This document shows positions 47,750 to 62,500 of a stretch of 64,000 nucleotides of DNA, piece after piece. The position numbers were made by a program, and so were the translations under genes. The notes beneath the pieces are model-generated. The model saw only the letters and a program-made list of their open reading frames with translations, searched no databases and had not been told where the DNA came from. The stretch's first letter is position 1, and each line of letters opens with the position of its first letter. Source of the DNA: Bugula neritina (Eukaryota > Bryozoa > Gymnolaemata > Cheilostomatida > Bugulidae); assembly GCA_964035545.1 (NCBI GenBank), contig OZ037766.1, positions 2,153,501-2,217,500 on the forward strand, read 5' to 3'.

Positions 47750-50700
47750 TTACATCATAGGCCTCCCCCTGCCACGGCCCATACCACCCCTGGGAGCCCC
47801 GCCCCCTTGTCCCTGATCAGCTTTGGGGTTCTTGATGGTCTCGTCTACGGAGAGGATGAGACAAGTGGCCTCACTGGCAGCGGTCAGCGCGTTGATCTTG
47901 ACGACGGAGGGTTCCCATACGCAGCCCTCAAAGTTATCTGATATATCTTCAGTCATCACATTTACTCCATACCATTTGCCATCTGAAATAACACAAGACA
48001 TGAGAGACAACTTCTACAGAGAACTGAAGCACTTTGCTTGGTGCCTGCCACTCAGGTAAAGTCTTATTGAACACAGTCCATATAGTATAGAAATGTTAAA
48101 CTTCAATGATTCTACACTGGGGTTTCATTCTTTGGGAATTTATACCCGATTTATAGTGTGAACACAACTCCATTTTAGTTAAATTGAAAAAGTAAGAATG
48201 TTTAGCGTTGCGCAGCAGACATTCCACACAGAAGATACAAATAGCAGAAGATCTGAAAAGATGGCACAGATATGTTAGTGACAACTTAGATCACAACTTA
48301 ACAAAAGGTGAATGAATGTGTTTTAGAATAAAGCCAAGAACTAATGTTTTTAAGATTAGCTAGGAGAATTAACAATTTTACAAGACAACTACTAAGAAAA
48401 AAGAACCTGCAGTAAGATGACAGGTGTCAGCAGGTGAGTGACATGTGACATGCCAGCAGACTCACCTGTACCGCTGCTGTGTTTCTGCCTAAGTTTGTTC
48501 AGTATATTGGTGGCATCGAAACCGGCGTTCTCACACAGCTGTCGGGGAATCACCTCCAGGGCCCTCGCGTAAGCAGCAACCAAAAGCTGCTCCTTTCCAG
48601 CTATGGTCCTCGAGTATTCCCTCAAGTATTTACTCAGCTCCATCTCTATGGCTCCGCCCCCTGTCAATCAAACGAATAATGTGAAAGGCTGTCAGAGAAT
48701 GGATGGTTATCCACAGAAATAACTTATAATGTATAAGCTAATAAAGCTATCATCTATATACAACAGTCTATAGCACAGAGTATGAAGTGTCATCTATATA
48801 TAGTATAGTATATGAAGTGTCAGGAGAGTAAAGTGAGACAAGCACCTGCTACCACCGAGTCATTCTTGATGGCTCGTCTGACTATCATGATGGCGTCATG
48901 CAGTGATCTCTCTGTCTCCTCCATGAACTGGTCAGATCCCCCTCTGATTATCAGTGTACAGGTCTTGGCTTGAGGACATCCCTTGAATATGTTATACCTA
49001 CAAAATATTCACCCCCTTCAAACGACTTGGCGGCATACAGCAGTGAGCTGTTATTTATACCTGGCAATTTGGTGTGCACAGGTATATTTTATATTTAGTT
49101 ACAACCATGCAAATATAGTATTTTAGTAAGAATGCTACACAACGGAGGCTTTGACAATGCTTTACAGAACAAGCATTTGGAAATAACATTATATGTCGAG
49201 ACTGGTACAAAGTGTTTGAGAGATGTTTTTCATCTACATTTACTAGATTAATGATGCTGTGTAGTAGATATCAGGTATTTATAGACTACATTAATGGTGG
49301 ACAGAGCATTAAGTGGTTACAAGGAGTCTATGCTCAACAGCCCCAACATTTTAGCAGGTACATTTAACACTAACCTTTCACCTCCAATCTGTGTTTCCTC
49401 GAATATTTCGCACGTGCCCAGCACGCCCGCTGTGAGATTAGTTACCGTAGTCTGAATAGAGCCACCGCACGCTTTCATAGTCCTCTTCAGGTCCTCATCT
49501 GGCACTCTGCCAGCACAGAACATGTCGTGATCAGCAAAGTACTGCGTCGCCACGTCTCCTATCGGCAGCTTGGAGAGGACAACTTTGGCTCCAGACTCGT
49601 ACAGTTTCTTGAGTTTATCGTACAGGATGTCCCACTCGGCATCTACCACTGACTGGTATTCCTACAGGAGAGGAAACAACTTCTCACATGACAGTCCAGC
49701 AGAAACTTAAAACAGTATACAGTAGTAATCGTCAGTTTCATTAACACCTGAAACACAAGCACCAACTCATTGTCTACACACACATTACTACACTGAGCTA
49801 CAATAAGGACAGATTACCTGCACATTGTCTACGCGAACTTCTGCGTTGTCACGTTCTGCCTTCAGCTCCAGCTCAACATTCAACATGGCTATCTTTGGCT
49901 GTGAATATTTCTTCTGCTGCATTTCAAACCCAGCATAACTGAATGCCTTTTTGAAAGCTACGCCTTGTACTAGCATCGAGTCCTTCAACACAACATAGGA
50001 ACTAATATTGATAAAATATTAGAGTTTTAGTCTTACACAATAAATTGCAAGAAACTTATCAACATAGAACAACTGTATATCCAGTAACCTCTCTACTGCT
50101 AGCTAGAGATATTGTAATAAAGGCTTGGGTCTATCAACCACAAAAATATAAAAAAACAAAATACAACCAGAACAGCTTTCGACAATCTAAAATTTTCTGT
50201 GGTAGAAATAAATATTTTACAAGAAATGTTCTGAGAGAAAGTTGAGTATTATGAGAGAGAAGTAGACATGTATTAGGTTGCTAAGGTCACCTCAAGTGCT
50301 CCACCCTGAACCTTCTTCTTTCCAATCATGTTGAGAGGGAGGAGATGATCTAAACACATGACGGCATCCACTACCATCTTAGCAAAGAATTCCTTCTGAT
50401 GAGCCACTAACTTGGAACTGAGGGCGGTGGCAGCACACCTCTCTAGTAGTTTACGTTTCTCAGTCTCGTCATCTGTGCTGATTTTCACCGCCAACTCCTT
50501 GATTTTCTCCATCACCTTGAATACGATTATCAGTTAATTCAATTAAATTAATTAATTAAATAGATAAAATATATTGAATAATATTTTTATATAACATAGC
50601 TTAGAAGTTACTTTTATTACAATCAACATTGCTCCAGTACAACAAAATAGCTACACAACTTGTTCAACTGATGAAGTCACCAGATGTTGCTGTATGTGGA

Positions 50701-53147
50701 GGTAATTTGTAAATTGAAATCCGTTCCACAAACCTACCAGAAACCTGTTACTCATTTTCCTATGTAGATTAAATCCTTTAGCAGGGCTACATTAGTTTAA
50801 ACAAGGACTAGAACTCCTAGTACTTACGTAGAATAGCACTATAATGGCCACATTACAACCACAGATCAATGTAGAGATATAACACAACTCCTCACCATGT
50901 TTGTAGCCTTTCTGTACGCTCTGACAATAACCTGAGGGTGTACTCCATCCTCCACAAATGATTTACACATCTTCATGAGTTCCCCAGCTAATAGAACTAC
51001 ACTTGTTGTGCCGTCACCAACCTGTAGAGTGTAGAGAAATAATAAGAATATTTTTCTAATATTCAATAACGTTACTAAACGCATTATTATATCTATAATA
51101 AATTTAGTTTTTCAATTATATTATAATATTTAATACAACACTGATTTTATTATTACTAAACAACCCAGCTTTCTAAAAGAACTAAGAGATTTTATAGCTT
51201 GACTATAGGACATGCATCTTAGAAATTGACTGACAAGTACAGTGCGTACATAAATACTTGCCAACCCTTGAAGTGCAAAGAAAAATATAATTAAACAAGC
51301 TAGAAGAAATAGATTACATTACATATTATTCTACATTAGTTGCACTAGCTTGGTCACTAACATGTTTTTGACACAGTGCAACAAGAAAAGTATTCATGTA
51401 TGAAAAAAACATATTTTGCTTATTTTTTGTTCTCGATGTAAACTTTGTGGTTATTAGAACACAGACTGTTGGACTGAAAATCAACTCCCAAGCAATGCAC
51501 AGCTACATAAAACAAGCTGAATAGTCAGCAATGACCAGTAAACTGACAGCAAATACAATCTCTAATCAACGTTGGTGTATCATTACCTCAGCATCTTGAG
51601 ATTTGGCTATATCTACTAGAGTCTTGGCTGCCGGATGTACAATATCTAATAACTTCATGATTGTTGCTCCATCATTTGATATGGTAGCTTTATCTGCAAA
51701 GTAATACCAAGTTATCATGCTGATATAATCTCTCTTCATGGGCTGTAGGCCGTGCATACACATTGCTTGGAAAAAATACCTAAATATAGACTGCAAAATA
51801 ATTTCGGATTTTAAGACATCATCACTCTGATTGAGAAAAGCCATTCAATTGTATCTCAGAAAAAACATGAGCACAAAAGTTGAATTAAAAAATGGTTTGT
51901 GTCCAAAAAGATTATCTCTCAACTCTTGACACTCACTGCCTATGCATATCAGTTTGTCCATGCCTCTGGGGCCTAAAGTTGTCCTAACTGCATCAACTAT
52001 GTGCTGACAGGCATTTATGTTACTAATAAGTTGAGGTTTTCCTTGAGATGAATCTGTTCCCTCTTTTAGCAGTATTATCTGTGGTTGCTGAAATATTACA
52101 ACTAACATAATAGATACAAAAACCAGAAAAAACTAAACTGATGTGAGTAAAGTTCATTACACACACAAATGTCTAAATGAAACTTATATAAACTATTAGA
52201 AGTGATAACTACACATATTAAATTACTTATTCATTTCTAAACAAATGAGACTAAATAGGCTTTACTTTCAACATTAGTTATACTTTTTAGTGTTCAAACA
52301 TCTGGAAATATTACGATTAGTAATGTTAATCAGCAAAACATATTATATGCATTCTAATTTAAACATTTATTAACTATTATTTTAACAACTACAAGTTAGC
52401 AACTATTAGTATTTCTATGAATAACTTTGTGTAACTTAAATTTATATTTTTTTCCCAGATTGATCTCTCAGATTCAGATCAGAAAGAATCGTTTAAAACA
52501 GGTCAACAGCAACTTGTAATAAAAAATATAATAAAATAGCTTCAAGTGGTAAGCTTTATTTTGTCCCCATTTCCAGTTCCTAGTTATTTTTACAGATATA
52601 TTTCATGTTCAAAACAAGTTTAAGTTTAATTTCAAGTTTAATGCCCAAAACTCAAAATGGTTAAGACACACTATTGAGTATTGACATTGATACTCATACT
52701 AATTTTAATACTAATAGTAATACTATTTAAAGCAGTAGTAGTCATAAAAACTGATACCCAAACTCCGATACTAATACACTTAGCCTTACACTTGCAGTGA
52801 TGACCATGATAATGATGATTAAATTTAAGTTTGAAATTCAAATTGATGATCATGATTTTTCATTTTAATTTTCTAAACGTGAATGAATATTATTAAAATC
52901 AATTGATAGATAAAAATAGATGCAAAATCGAGGTATTTCAATATTACAGCTGAGGAATTATGTTTACTAGTACTACAACTAATTAGTTATTAGAAAGTGC
53001 CTAAAGCCTAACGGAGTTAACCCAGTTCGTTCTAGAACATTCGATGAAGAATTGTAGTTGTTCATAAAATTAAGACTAATATTGGTGAGGATAAGCAAAA
53101 CACTCAAGAAATAGTTTCATTAGTAGCACGCATATACCTACCATCAT
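47750..53147 (-). CDS. CCT7: T-complex protein 1 subunit eta
   Basis: Ten coding exons: 53147-53142, 52087-51937, 51693-51587, 51021-50896, 50515-50291, 49982-49818, 49661-49375, 48997-48846, 48660-48466 and 47982-47750, giving 548 residues (human 543) with all phases consistent. It is one of eight subunits of the cytosolic TRiC chaperonin that folds actin, tubulin and other proteins with ATP. Signatures: [43 protein letters not shown] (from residue 89, ATP site), [14 protein letters not shown] (eta-specific), [26 protein letters not shown]-type block [31 protein letters not shown], and a Gly/Arg-rich C-terminus (GRGRGRP). The first coding exon supplies only Met-Met. The exon 2 donor (GCA|GTGAGT) was chosen because it restores the frame into KATISNDG. 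Confidence 0.95.
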
Positions 53148-55119
53148 TATTGCAATTTGGTTGACGAAGTAAAACTCTTACAGGTAACAAATTTAGCGTT
53201 TTTATATTCACTGCTATTAACACCGATTGTCGACTACAGAATAAATCATTCAATTAATGCTTTCATAGAGAAAAAAATCTAGAGCCTCGCATTGGCAGGC
53301 GTGTGCATTGAAAACATCATGATTTCATGATTAGCATTGGTCTTGGAACTATTTTTATTCCGTTTTTAGAAGTTCTTTCAAATTTTTTTTTGAAAATTGT
53401 TATATTTTTTACAATTATTATTTTTATCAGATCATTAGTCCTTTATAATTTATGTATTTGATAGTAAATCTACTACATAGGCACATCGCGCCGCAACCAT
53501 AGACGAAAATTCACAAGATGGCAAATCCAGTGATGACTGATGAGTGAATAAATAATTATAATTATATGTAAATATATTATCAAATTCAATAAAGATATAA
53601 TTACAAATTTAGATTATTTGACGATGCTGATAAATGATAAATAAAATCATATAGATGAAATTTGAAATTTAGTTTCAATTATACAAAGTTAAATCCTGTT
53701 ACCAATTCTAAGACTAAGACTCTTACTCATAGTAAGACTAAGAGTAAGACAAAAACTGAACAAAGGTCATAGTCATACACATACTAATGTTACACTGAAA
53801 GTGATACCTAAGCCCCAGTTCATCAAAAGTTCTTCTATTCAATTTCAATGATAGTCATTATGATTGTAGCTCGTATATTAAATATTATTTGTAGAAAATT
53901 GAAATGAATATCAATATGAATATGGATATATCAAAATGAAGTTAGTTTAAAATTTGCCCAAGTAATTTCAATTTGTGCCATTGCTTTGGGTTTTTTGACA
54001 AATGTCTAGTACTAGTAGTAGTTATAGCTACATTTATGGTTTATTTTTAGTTCAACTGCTACGCCCAGGCTTAGAGTGGGAGTCAGATATTTTGATCGAT
54101 GCAATATATCAAGAAAATTATTGTGAAAGCAGAAAAAAATAAAAAATCTTTTTGAAGTTAAAAGAATCTAAAGCAAAGAATATTTCATTTTAGAGTGTAG
54201 TGGCAGTCATATTCATAATAGCAATTATAGTAGCTATCATAATCAGATAATGCATGGTGTTACTGCATCAGGATTCCAGTGTGGTTGCATACACAACATA
54301 ACTAATACTTATAGTTATAACTTATACTATTAGTATTACTATTGGTTATGTAAATGTGTCAAGTCACACTTTGTGATTTTAGTATTTTTGGCATATTTAA
54401 AATAAATTGAATAGACATCAGCTGAAAAGAAAAATAGTTGTAGTACAGTAGTCAAAACAAGTTATCTCTATATTTTTATTCATAATTTATCCAATAAATA
54501 TCTTTTAGAAATTTCTATTCAAATCACCTCATAAAAGTTGGAGCACTCTGGTACCACCTATAAGTTCAAAGTTCATGGGTGCCTCCTTTGTTTAGGTTTA
54601 TTTATTTTAGCGTGTAGCTAAGTTGACTTTTATGTTTTAAAAATTATAGTAATTTATAGAATTTTAGTGCTTAGCTAAGCTGAGTTTGTTTTATGAGGTA
54701 GTATCCTCAATTCTCTAATGCTCCTAAAAGGTCTGTGAGGATGCAAAAATAGATGTGGATTTTTCTTTCTTAGCTGATGGAATGTTGATTTAAATTTAGT
54801 GCCTAATCATAAGCAGATAAAATCATTTCAAGTAATTTTTTGGTCACTTTACCGGCTTGCGAAAATGTTAAGCTGTAACTCAGTGCGGGCATTATTGATG
54901 ATATGTAGTCCTTTGAAGTTAGCAATTTCCTCACAGGCGCTTTTGTTAGTTTCTGCATATTCTAGAATAGGCCTACATACATAAACTTAGGTAGCAAAGT
55001 TGTACTTGCTTCTTTCTAGAATATAAGCTGTATAACTTAGTTACATGTCAAAATAAGTTGTGATGTAGTGTTTTTGTATTTTATATAGATAAAGGAGAAC
55101 TACTGGATCTGGCATAACA
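53148..55119. other. Intergenic region between divergent CCT7 and C8orf74-like genes
   Basis: It includes the 5' flank of CCT7 (about 53150-53500) and A+T-rich DNA with short-period TAAGACT/AGTATTAC stretches. No gene or conserved element was recognised. Confidence 0.45.
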
Positions 55120-56969
55120 ATGATAGAATCAGAGGCTATTGCTTTAGCATCAATGGACCAGGTCAGTATTCCACTGTTCTATATGGATGTCTAATGCTAA
55201 TAAATTTGAATAACTGTTTACCAGTTACTTTCTTGCATAGAAAGTTTGATGATATTTAGTCATAGCAAAAAAGCATGCTGTCGCAATATTAATTATAATA
55301 ATTTTTTAGCAGCTGGGAATATTTCTTACTTATTTTCTAATTCAACATGTGATATTATTTTTACCAAGTCTAAAATTGATTTGATAATACTTTTCTTGTT
55401 GAGAACTATATTTTTGATTTCATTTATTTAGGCAGTGGCCAGAAAAAAGCTCCTAGAATTCATGGGCATTGAGCTAGACTTTGGTTATGTTGAAGGCCTG
55501 CGCTCAACGATACATGCCACCCTACTGCACGATACATTCACTCATGCCGTCCTCAAGGGCTTCACTTGGAAAGATGTTTGTAGAGTTGTTCAGCTATGTC
55601 AAGATATGTTGAAGTCATTAATTGGTGAGGAGTTTCTGTTTCATCTTGACCAATGACTGAATATATAAGTTTTAATTGGACTTGGGATTTAGGCTATGTA
55701 TATATGGAAATGCATGAGATGTGCGGTCATTACTTTGCATATGTTATTGGTGCTGCAACCATGTTGGGCTAATCTAACAAGACAAGACAATTGCAACCCT
55801 GATAAGGAATGTGATAAAAAATGTTCCATGTTCTTGTAGAGTAAAAGGATTGCTTTACATTAAGGATAGACAACTTCTTTTTTGCAAATATCTCTCAACT
55901 GCCATTACAATGGCAAATTTAATATTTTACTTATTCAAAGGTTTTCACATTGTCATGTTTTCCAGTATGCAAAACTTGAGATACACCATATTTAAAGAAA
56001 TTATTGTGTTAAAAGTTTGGAGTAAAATACCAATTATATACTTGTATTGTTAAAAACATGTTTGCTTAATCTAGGCAAGCCAATAGTTGAAGCTACGAAG
56101 ATGTATTTTGAAGCAGCATCGAACTCTGGTATAGAAAATAGAAGCATGGCAATATACACAGACTATTTCTTCTCCACATTTATGCAACACTACAAACTCT
56201 ATCAGTATGTGTTTGAAAATGAGAGGGATATGACAGTTTTTTCTTCAGAACTGGCGATAGAGCCACCAATACCACCACAGGAACTAAAGAATGCTAAACA
56301 ACCACATCTACACGAATATGAGCAGAACTTACGAGAAATCCAGTCTAATCGTAAGGAAGTTAAGGAAATATCTCCTATAGACAACGATATTACTGTAGAG
56401 GTAGATGGAAGTGATCTACAATGCCCCCAGGCTGAAGTAAGTTGATCGTAATACACTCACTAGAATATATCTGTGTTCTTCAACTGATACTGGTCAACCT
56501 CTGGCATTTTACACGGTAACCAAAGGTAAAAAGAAATTAGTTGCAGTGTACATTATTGTTATAAGGATCGTGCACCTTCAACAAACTAAGACAACTCCCT
56601 TACTTATTTTCAGGCACTGCAAAAGATAATCTCAAAAGTAATTCAAGATATCGGCAGACCTCTTCAGGAGAACATATCAGAAGCCATTTCAACTACTTAC
56701 AATGACTTGGACGTTAAACTCGAGGAAACAGCTCTGGCCAGGCCAAAACAGCTGGGTGAGTTCCCATGCAAAATGTATGTTGTTACACAATGTAGACCAG
56801 AATATCATGTAACTATATTCTGTCTACTCTATTTACAGGTGCACCACCTCGCTACCAACTAAAGGCTCCTCTACCCATGCCAAAAACCACAAGTTCAAAA
56901 ATAGTAGCTACTCCGCAGCAAAAAGGATCATCGAAGGGCAACAGAAACAAGTCTGGAAAGAATAAATAA
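55120..56969 (+). CDS. C8orf74-like ciliary/testis protein
   Basis: Five exons: 55120-55161, 55432-55624, 56075-56436, 56614-56755 and 56839-56969, giving 289 residues with matching phases. From memory, human C8orf74 is of very similar length and shows the same succession: a GF.W.(D/E)V..VV block (here KGFTWKDVCRVVQLCQDML), then DYFFSTFMQHYKLYQYVF, then a Pro-rich stretch, a helical C-terminal region and a basic Lys-rich tail (KGNRNKSGKNK). Function is uncharacterised; the family is linked to cilia or sperm by expression. The stop codon overlaps AATAAATAAA, which may serve as the polyadenylation signal, so the 3' UTR would be very short. It converges on RPL26. Confidence 0.78.
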
Positions 56970-57121
56970 ACTGATTATTTTGTAACTGTGATATTATTAC
57001 AAGTTTGTAATATCATTTATTTGCTAAGGAATTATCATTAGTTAGCTAATCTATACTTTCAAAATTGCACTGCCACATTTTTAGTATTGAAATACAGCAG
57101 AGAAGAGTTGTATTTTCACAT

Positions 57122-57127
57122 TTTATT
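57122..57127 (-). terminator. RPL26 polyadenylation signal
   Basis: AATAAA on the minus strand starts 28 nt beyond the RPL26 stop codon, implying a very short 3' UTR, usual for ribosomal protein genes. Confidence 0.6.
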
Positions 57128-57154
57128 GAGCATAATGATACATCAAACGATAAA

Positions 57155-58526
57155 CTAACTGGTTTCCATCTGACTTTCATCATACTTTCCTTTGTCAGCA
57201 CCTCGTGCTCTGCTCTTGGCTCGTTTCTCTATGATGGCTTTTCTGTCTTTATCTAATTTAGGCTTTACAATCACCACCTGAAAATAACAACATACACTCA
57301 TAGTGCCAAGATAAACACGACCAGATGTTGTTTATACAGCAGCTGCTACTCGAGCTTTAGTTTTTTCTTCACAAAAACCAACAAATAAAAATATTTTAAG
57401 TGATAATTTAGATTTTCAGTTATGCAAAACTCACCCTTATATAATAAATAAACCCTTTTAAGTTGCATATTGCCCAGTCTAAAATTAATACATAGCCATG
57501 ACATATAATACAAGAGACTAACCTTTGAGGGATGGATACCAACATACACTGTGGCACCATTTGCTTTTTCTCTCTGGATTCTCTCTATATACACAACAAA
57601 CTTCTTCCTGTAGCACTGGACTACTTTGCCGACTTGTTGGCCTTTGTAGTGTCCACGAACAACCTACAACCATTTAGTGTGTCTCGATAATATCTATTAC
57701 CCCATAAACGGTATCACCAGAGCGTAAATCCAAATTAAAAAGAAGTTGGCAAATGCATGGATATTCAATGAAAAAAATCCAGCTTTACAGAACAGATGCA
57801 GATGTTATACACATGTACTTGCAGAAATAATTTAAACAGGTCAGGCAGGTGTCAACAGAATACATATAAAACATAACAACTAACCAAGTGGGTTGTTGCA
57901 TGCTCTAAACAAATATAGTGATATATTTACATATACATTTCTTAGCACAACTCGAATATTTTAGTGGCACAAAGCTTAAAAGTTTATAGCAAACTGACCC
58001 CCAATCACACTAACATTATAGAGAAGAATATTGCGTTTTTAAAAGTCAAAAGTTACTGGTAGTACTAGTAATAGTGTGCAAAATGAAGAACACAATCTAT
58101 GTTATTCTTAAAAGGTACTCAAGTATGGAATTGAACCATTATTTTGGCTTTTAAACCATTTACTACTAGGGTATAAAGATATTACTATCACTATGCTACT
58201 AACAGTAATTACAATTGCAACACCAACTGTTGAGTTCATGCACAGTTTGAGTGTGGGTCTTGAAACTGACGTTGAGTATGATAATCATAATGGAATAGCA
58301 ATCAAATTATCGGGGCTTATAAATGAATGTGAAGTGAAGAGAAGCAGTAGAAACTTACTTGAACTTCGTCATCTTTGCGGATAGGCAAGCTACGAACGTT
58401 GTGTTTAGCCCTCATTTCCTTAGACAGTGGTGCACTCATGATCGTCCTTCGGACATGAGAAGGTGCTTGAAAATGCCTCTTTCTCTGCTTCCTCCTCGAA
58501 GAGGATACCAATTTGTTGAGCTTCAT
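57155..58526 (-). CDS. RPL26: 60S ribosomal protein L26 (uL24)
   Basis: Three coding exons: 58526-58359, 57663-57523 and 57277-57155, all phase 0, giving 143 residues (human 145). It is a structural protein of the large ribosomal subunit, near the exit tunnel. Matches include [37 protein letters not shown], the KOW-type [39 protein letters not shown] and the basic tail [17 protein letters not shown]. The ATG follows a candidate acceptor (GGCTAATAG, ending 58537) by 10 nt, so a noncoding first exon is expected; a TOP-like start lies near 58821. Confidence 0.96.
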
Positions 58527-58796
58527 CTTTCCTTCGCTATTAGCCAAGCAAATAAAAATTAACTGTTATACATACATACATGTTGCATCAGGCGACAACA
58601 GGATTCCATATCGTTCTTCTATATCAGAACGTAACTCCTTTTATTAATCAAAGCAGAACAGTTTGAGTAGAAAAATGTTACGCACTGCTATAACCAATGT
58701 CTTTTAGTACCGAATATTTAATAAAATTGAAATGATGGTCACATAGAACAGAAATAAACCAGGGATTAAAAATGAATTACTATGTAGAATACATAC

Positions 58797-58821
58797 TTTG
58801 GATGAAACTTTCTTGAAAAGG
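58797..58821 (-). promoter_or_regulatory. Candidate noncoding first exon of RPL26 with TOP start
   Basis: On the minus strand CCTTTTC at 58821 begins a short stretch ending at CATCCAAA|GTATGT (donor 58796). Spliced to 58536, this would give a 35-nt 5' UTR beginning with a 5' terminal oligopyrimidine tract. Such tracts place ribosomal protein mRNAs under mTOR control. Confidence 0.45.
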
Positions 58822-59572
58822 AAATCGTCTAGATGAGGAATTGTGGGTAATTATTTTTTCGAACGCTCCTAACAACGTAGTAGATAACTCCGAAGCTGGT
58901 TCATTGAACTGTATAATTATTATTTTTCTCAACTGTATGCCGGTATTTAAACAGCTAAAAAGCTCAAGGTTCTATTCTTATATCTTATGTTTCGCAAGTC
59001 ATACCATGCATGATCATACAGCTTAAATGGTTGTGACAATTGCGTAAATTGACTCTAACTAAGATATTTTTCATGCAGCCAAAGAAAACTTGCTGCTGCA
59101 GCAGCAAACTAGGCTATATGCATACAAAATCGAAACTACTTGTATAAAAAACTTGATGCATGTATAGCTTTTTTTACTTGTTTTAGGTAACAATACTGAT
59201 TACACTGGGTGATTATTTTAGAAGATTATAAGTGTAAATTTATCACAATCATAGAAAAATACTCACACAAAGTAACATTAAATGTAAACCTGCAGACTAA
59301 AGTCAATCTGGTGCAATCCTAGTCATGTGATGAATAGCACAAGCCAGAATATGAATTTGTATACCATTTATTTAAAATAATATAAATAATAGCATAATAA
59401 ATTAAATTCATTTAGATTTGGACGGAAAATAGTAGAAACTAATAATATAGTTGTACCAAAATACACAAGACAAAATATTAAACAACTTGGTTTATAATTG
59501 CATTGCTAATATAATTGCTAAAAATTTGAACCAGCATGTATATCTTTAGATTAGAACTGGAACTGGGAGCCA

Positions 59573-62500
59573 TCATGTACTCGCAACTTTATGAACTTTA
59601 TTTATCCGACTGAGAATTGTGTTCTCTCTTTCTCGAAGCCTAGATGCCATTTCCGCCTGTTGATTAAAAATTAAAACATTAACATTTTGCATCTTAATGT
59701 TTAAAATATTTTCAGTTTATTCAAAATTCTCTGAGTGTTCATAGGAATAATCCACCTTTTATATTTCATTATATTCAGATGTGTTGATTTTATTACATTT
59801 ACTATATGTGTGAAAATTTTACAAATATACGAGCCATATTTATTAACTAGAAAATGTCTCCAACATATGTAAAAAGAAACTACTTTTATGCATTGTTTTA
59901 TAAATTATAGGTTATTACTCTATAAACCGTGTATACCAACTGTAGTTGAAGTCAGTTATATCATGATGTAAATAAAACTGCATCAATTATATTAATTTAC
60001 ATGACTGAGTGACTTGAAATAAAAAGAAACAATATTATGTATGATAGCATCTACTATAAACTATTTTTTGACATAACCGGTTGAGCTTGAATATAATAAA
60101 GTGGCCAATCAAATCGCTGTTTATAAATTGAGTGCAGTAACAATACAGATACAAGACAGGAAGAAGGTATTGGAACATTTGCGCAAAAAATTGTTGAATA
60201 AAAGAGTTGATTACATTTTATTAATATTAGCCTTTAAAATCAGGCCTCAGATAAATTTGATAACTCCTTGTGGTTGAAGTTTGTTTCCCCACACATTAAA
60301 TTTTAATTGTCAAAAGTCATAAATATTTATGAGCAACTCTCACAGACTGCTTTGCTGATTTCATTGATTAAATTTTTACTTTATGCCTAAATTATCACGA
60401 GAAGATAACTCACATTGAGATTTTTGAAGGTGTCTTTTGTAACGAGTTCGACAACCTGCTGAATCTCTTCTGGAGTAAGTTTAGATAGAATGAGATCCTG
60501 TTGAGCTATTTCCTCTTCCTGTTTAAGTCTAGCCTGCCTCTTCGCCTCCTCCGCCTCTTCCTTTCGAGCTAGGAGCTCAGACTCGGACTACATACAAAGT
60601 AGTAGTAGATAATACAGCAGACGTTGAGATACAGCAGACATTGAGATACAAAGCAGACGTTGAGATACAAAGCAGACGTTGAGATACAAAGGAGTAGTAG
60701 ATAATACAGCAGACGTTGAGATACAAAGCAGACGCAGGGATACACATGAAACATGTGAAATATTATTTGCCATTAGGTATTTTTTAAATGATTAGAATGT
60801 TATAAGTTTACTCTATCTGCTACCAAGACTTATGTTCAGTATAAAATAGATGGCCTGTATTATAAGGGAGTTAAATTGTCTACTAAAAAAAATTATTTAT
60901 TATCTCACATATTTCTGAAATTTTATATCCCATATTCTATTTTTATAGAGCACTTATTAAGTTGATCAGGAAGTTTTTAAGGTTTCCAGTAATAAATGTT
61001 AGAAGACATTGAAATAGTAAAATACGGTGTGATTTATATATTTCAATTGCGTAAAGCGACAAAATTCAAGTAGTTAAACTCTAAAATATAATCTCAGTAT
61101 CAACTACATACCTACAGATAAAACACCTACCCACTAGTTTGTCTACTCCAAGCAATCATTACTACTAATTAATTGAATTAATAATTAAATTCAATTAATA
61201 TTTACTACTAATTATTTATATAATAACAATTTAATCAAACTATAATGTGGATTGGCATTATGCATTCAATTATTACTAGCCACAATATCTTTTCGAACAA
61301 TTTTAAAATTTAACTTTTAAATTTTAATTTTCAAGACATAGGAACGAAAATAAATATAAATTTAAATGTGCCAGCTATGCCATGATAATGTGATTATAAA
61401 TTCTGCAAAGAAAACAAATACGAAATGATAAAACTGTAAAGATATCCAATGGCTCAAGAAAATTACTATCAGAATTGATTACTGTTAGTCTAGACTCTAG
61501 AGTATAATATAAAGAATAAATAAACTGTCTGCTAAAAATGAATAGACTAGTAAACAATAAAATAAATTATTAATGAAAATAGGAAGAAAGTATATAGATA
61601 TATAGAATACAGTATGCGAAGTAACTGCTCTGGCCAGTCAAATCATACAGATATTAAAAGGATACGGCCCAGTACTAACTACTGTCTACGTCTAATAATA
61701 TACCTGAGCCGACTGGGTGATTGAGACATCAATGATGTTATATATAATCTCACGGATTTCTGACTTCAAGACACAAGATGGAAATATAAGTTAGTATTTG
61801 CACATTCTGTATACAATTCATAACCTAGTGCTTAAAGAAAGTTGTCTCCTCTTTCGTAGGACAAACAAAATCTGCCGGTAAATAACAACCATGTCAACCA
61901 GAGACTTACTTCCTGTGTAGGAAGTGGAGTTGGGGGCGGAGTCTTGACATACTTTTCCCAGACGTCTCGTGGCAGGCCCTCAGCCAATGGGGGCGGATAC
62001 GGCACGTCTGCCGGCTGCACTAATTCACAGGTTAGGTCAAGGCCAATGATCTCTTCGGCTTGTGTGTGAGAGAAGACAAACTGATAAAGCTTGTAGTGCT
62101 GTAACAACCTGCAGAATTCATATGATATTGTATTAGCTTTCATATTGAAGAATTACTAACAAAGAGCGTGAACAGAGTTGATCGTATGACCTCCATTATT
62201 ATTTTTGAAATCTAATAAAGATACAGAGTTAGTGAACACCTCAGTAGGGTTAACACTATAATATTATAAGATAAACAATGCTTAAGCAAGTACAATGGAA
62301 TGCACACAATTTCTTAACTAAATGTGAAAATATAAGTTTTTCCGTACGTAGTATGGAAATAGTCAGCTATTTTCTTAGCCTGTGCCGAGTCAAAGATGTC
62401 TAGACCTCCCGGAGTCTCGGTCTCCACCGCACCAACTCCACTCATCATCATTTTCAGCTCCCGGATATTGTCCAGAATATGCATGTGCTTTTCTGCCGGC

